From Bacillus sp. cl95 (GTDB lineage Bacteria > Bacillota > Bacilli > Bacillales > Cytobacillaceae), in the NCBI RefSeq assembly GCF_900115925.1, contig NZ_FOYF01000001.1, positions 930,001 through 994,000 of the forward strand: 64,000 nucleotides of DNA. The letters run 5' to 3'. Positions 62,219 to 64,000 of this stretch are shown piece by piece. The translations under genes and the position numbers were made by a program. Each line of letters starts with the position of its first letter. The first letter of the stretch is position 1. The notes below the pieces were generated by a model. The model was not told the origin of the DNA, made no database searches, and saw only the letters and a program-made list of their open reading frames with translations.

Positions 62219-62614
62219 TTGATCTTAAAAAAATGCATGTCCTTATTAGGTATTGGCTCTGCCAAAATTGATCTTGTTTTAGAAAAAGAAGAATATGTAC
62301 CAGGGGAATGTGTGACTGGACACTTCTTAATTAATGGAGGAACATCCGAGCAAAAATTGAAAAGAATTGAGTGTGACCTTATATCTGTAAATACGAAAGA
62401 TGATCTTGAATCAATCATTGAAACTTCGACTATTTTAACTTCTAAAAAGATACAGTGTGAAGAAGTAAACAAAATACCTTTCAAATTTCATCTGCCTGAA
62501 TCATTACCACAATCTGAAAGTCAATTATCTTATAAATTCAAAACAAACTTGATTTTTCATGAAGGAATTAAAAAAGTAGATTTAGATGGCATTAAAGTTT
62601 TAGCAGCAAGGTAA
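62219..62614 (+). CDS. Spo0M-like sporulation-control protein, short form
   Basis: 131 residues from the TTG at 62219 (AAGGGGG about nine bases upstream). The start ILKKCMSLLGIGSAKIDLVL with LEKEEYVPGECVTGHFLINGG matches the N-terminal arrestin-like beta-sandwich of Spo0M. Spo0M itself is about 258 residues, so this protein keeps only the N-terminal domain. It may modulate sporulation or cytokinesis as Spo0M does (inference). Monocistronic; a run of 13 T lies about 60 bases upstream. Confidence 0.82.
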   Translation: MILKKCMSLLGIGSAKIDLVLEKEEYVPGECVTGHFLINGGTSEQKLKRIECDLISVNTKDDLESIIETSTILTSKKIQCEEVNKIPFKFHLPESLPQSESQLSYKFKTNLIFHEGIKKVDLDGIKVLAAR

Positions 62615-62635
62615 TTTAACATTTTATTTAATCCA

Positions 62636-62665
62636 AAAAGCAGCCATCTATGGTTGCTTTTTTTC
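62636..62665 (+). terminator. Terminator of the Spo0M-like gene
   Basis: AAAGCAGCCA pairs with TGGTTGCTTT (one G-T pair) around TCTA, followed by T4. Confidence 0.85.
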
Positions 62666-62835
62666 TTCTTGGTGTTAATGTCTAATTTTGACTTAGTGGG
62701 GAATCCGTCATCCATATATAGCATTATTTAACAGCGTCTTCTTCTATAAAATATTATGGCCCATTAAAAAAAGGAAATTCACATTTAAAAAGGAATATCT
62801 ATATGAGAAGAAAAAAATGAAATGAGGTTTCTTTC

Positions 62836-63321
62836 ATGAATTCACCAACTACAAATAGTTATACCCATAAAGAATTAGCTGTTCAATGCTTTAATCGGAC
62901 TTGGGATTTTCTTGATAAGGATAACCGTACACTGGAAGAAAATGAACAAATGATAAACCTCGCACATGTCTCATTTTGGCATTGGACTCAAGTTGAAACT
63001 CATACCGCCCAAAATTTATCCATCGGATATTGGCAATTATCAAGAGTGTATGCATCAGCAGGTCTCGGAGAGCGTTCTCTATATAACGCTGATCAATGTA
63101 TACACATAAGCAAGACAGCAAAAATCGAACCCTTTTACACAGCCTATGCATTTGAAGCACGTGCAAGAGCATTTCTACTTTTAGAAAAACAAAAAGAAGC
63201 CTTTTCAGCCATCAATGAATCAAGGGAATGGAGCGCTCAAATTCTAATCGAGGATTCAAAAACGATGGTTTTAAAGGATTTGAATGAACTTGCAGCTCTT
63301 CTGACTTTAGAGCTTCGTTAA
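62836..63321 (+). CDS. TPR-like helical protein of unknown function
   Basis: 161 residues, all helical. Pairs of helices with TPR-like spacing (AVQCFNRTWDFLDKD, IGYWQLSRVYASAGLGERSLYNADQCI, AYAFEARARAFLLLEKQKEAFSAI). No signal or membrane segment. Such proteins act as adaptors; no partner is evident. ATG preceded by ATGAGG. Convergent with the HxlR-type regulator, sharing a terminator. Confidence 0.8.
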   Translation: MNSPTTNSYTHKELAVQCFNRTWDFLDKDNRTLEENEQMINLAHVSFWHWTQVETHTAQNLSIGYWQLSRVYASAGLGERSLYNADQCIHISKTAKIEPFYTAYAFEARARAFLLLEKQKEAFSAINESREWSAQILIEDSKTMVLKDLNELAALLTLELR

Positions 63322-63327
63322 GCCTAA

Positions 63328-63364
63328 AAAATGACTGTACCACAATGAGGTACAGTCATTTTCT
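63328..63364. terminator. Bidirectional terminator
   Basis: AAAATGACTGTACC pairs with GGTACAGTCATTTT around ACAATGA. It serves both convergent genes. Confidence 0.9.
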
Positions 63365-63375
63365 TTTTTATATTG

Positions 63376-63684
63376 CTATACCCATTTTTCAGCCCATTTT
63401 TGCAATTCTGCCATTACCGGATACAATTCTTCCCCTTTTTCCGTCAAATGATATTCAATTCTGACGGGAGTTTCAGGAAATACCACTCTCTCGACAATTC
63501 CTTGTTGTTCTAAATCCTTCAATCGATCCGCCAACATTTTTTGACTTATATTAGGGATTTGCTCGCCTATTTCATTAAAGCGAGTATGTCCTTCAGAAAG
63601 CACATGGATCATTACACCGGTCCAACGTTTCCCTAAGAGTTGGAATGCTTTTTCAAATTTAGGGCATAAACAAGAAGATGCCAT
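63376..63684 (-). CDS. yodB: HxlR family repressor, YodB-like
   Basis: 102 residues from the ATG at 63684 (AAAGGAG upstream; the longer frame adds 20 doubtful residues). Winged HTH of the DUF24/HxlR type: CPKFEKAFQLLGKRW, IPNISQKMLADRLKDLEQQGIVERVVFPETPV. An N-terminal Cys (C5 or C7) corresponds to YodB Cys6, which reacts with quinones and diamide. YodB represses the divergent nitroreductase yodC and azoreductase genes in B. subtilis. The operator palindrome at 63753 supports the same circuit. Confidence 0.9.
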   Translation of the reverse strand: MASSCLCPKFEKAFQLLGKRWTGVMIHVLSEGHTRFNEIGEQIPNISQKMLADRLKDLEQQGIVERVVFPETPVRIEYHLTEKGEELYPVMAELQKWAEKWV

Positions 63685-63752
63685 TTCTAAATCTCCTTTA
63701 AATATTATTCCTTGACCTCTAATACATTTTTCTTTATTATACACTAAGTCAC

Positions 63753-63771
63753 AACTTACAAAAAGTAAGTT
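63753..63771. promoter_or_regulatory. YodB-type operator palindrome
   Basis: AACTTAC-AAAAA-GTAAGTT, a perfect seven-base dyad with five-base centre, lies between the divergent yodB-like and yodC-like genes. Confidence 0.7.
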
Positions 63772-63805
63772 GATTTATTTTTACCATCAACAGGAGGGTT
63801 AAGTT

Positions 63806-64000
63806 ATGAAAAACTTATTTCAAGTGATAGAAGAACGTAGAGCAGTGAAAGTATTTGACGCAAGTCAAAAGATAGAAAAGGACGAGCTAATGGAAATCTT
63901 AGAATTAGCTGGAAAAGCACCGTCTGCATGGAATTTGCAGCACTGGCACTTTATGGTCATACATGATCAACAAGCCAAAGAAACATTATTGCCTATCGCA
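63806..64000 (+). CDS. yodC: Nitroreductase family protein, YodC-like (cut by window end)
   Basis: The first 65 residues are present. FQVIEERRAVKVFDASQKIE is the FMN-binding start of nitroreductases, and AGKAPSAWNLQHWHFMVIHD matches YodC almost residue for residue as I recall. FMN enzymes of this type reduce nitroaromatics and quinones with NAD(P)H. ATG with AGGAGGG upstream. It is divergent from the YodB-like repressor and probably derepressed by quinones. Confidence 0.88.
   Translation, partial: MKNLFQVIEERRAVKVFDASQKIEKDELMEILELAGKAPSAWNLQHWHFMVIHDQQAKETLLPIA

Overview
The window looks like a chromosomal segment of a low-GC, endospore-forming Bacillaceae bacterium. The evidence is: AT-rich intergenic DNA, strong AAGGAGG-type ribosome sites with frequent GTG and TTG starts, spoVR and a Spo0M-like gene, a PurR box, a SorC-type DeoR, a YodB/YodC pair, and a gene order (yhcT, yhcU, pgcA, yhcY, yhcZ, yhdA, yhdB) that I recall from Bacillus subtilis. 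I see no tRNA, rRNA, CRISPR array or intact insertion sequence.

Layout. 1-9.6 kb: a c-di-GMP-I riboswitch ahead of a stand-alone CheY-like receiver, a YitT protein, a two-domain YtkA-like lipoprotein, a GC-rich dispersed repeat, two convergent YhgE/Pip-type membrane proteins, a small lipoprotein, a ZIP transporter and a duplicated-motif small protein. 9.7-20.1 kb: a metal/redox island (two CorA channels, CopC, CopD, a flavoprotein, a Tat-exported two-domain multicopper oxidase, a ZIP transporter with an extra N-terminal domain, its own TatA) bounded by two paralogous PCYCGC-motif lipoprotein genes. Scars lie inside it: a serine recombinase tail, a cadA tail with ArsR-type operators, and a spoVR tail. 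20-32.6 kb: spoVR, a DUF3889 protein, an M14 peptidase, yhdB, an MFS pump with yhdA, the yhcYZ two-component system, pgcA, TetR, a BdbC/thioredoxin pair, yhcU and yhcT. 32.7-38.2 kb: GlsB-type protein, DUF47/Pit phosphate uptake, a PurR-boxed purine permease, a second YitT protein, an aldo/keto reductase. 38.4-49.8 kb: a seven-gene minus-strand run, proC then an HPt-REC-GGDEF-REC diguanylate cyclase, a HEAT-repeat membrane protein, a GT2 synthase, an anchored glycosidase-like protein, a CheY-like receiver and a large hybrid histidine kinase. It reads as a signal-controlled polysaccharide machine. 49.9-64 kb: alkyladenine glycosylase, deoR-deoC-xapX-cdd, an MMPL transporter, an MCP chemoreceptor, an osmoprotectant ABC transporter, a UPF0316 protein, a Spo0M-like protein, and a YodB/YodC quinone-stress pair cut by the window end.

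The most exciting observation is that both PCYCGC lipoprotein genes carry an in-frame TGA at the same codon, followed by 46 more sense codons and then TAA. The TGA sits at the first position of a UxxC redox motif. About 65 nt around it are almost identical between paralogs that are otherwise much more diverged. A hairpin (TAGCC-CGTGA-GGCTA) starts 16 nt after the TGA, fitting the bacterial SECIS consensus (loop position, G within the first two loop bases). I infer two selenocysteine-containing surface lipoproteins that routine annotation would truncate. Copy 1 is also followed by a broken copy of the spoVR 3' end, so the selenoprotein-spoVR junction was duplicated and the metal island lies between the copies.

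Other new-looking signals are a shared 22-bp palindrome upstream of yhcY and of yhdA (a candidate YhcZ operator), a six-cysteine GAF sensor in YhcY, and a possible 40-codon leader ORF ahead of one corA.
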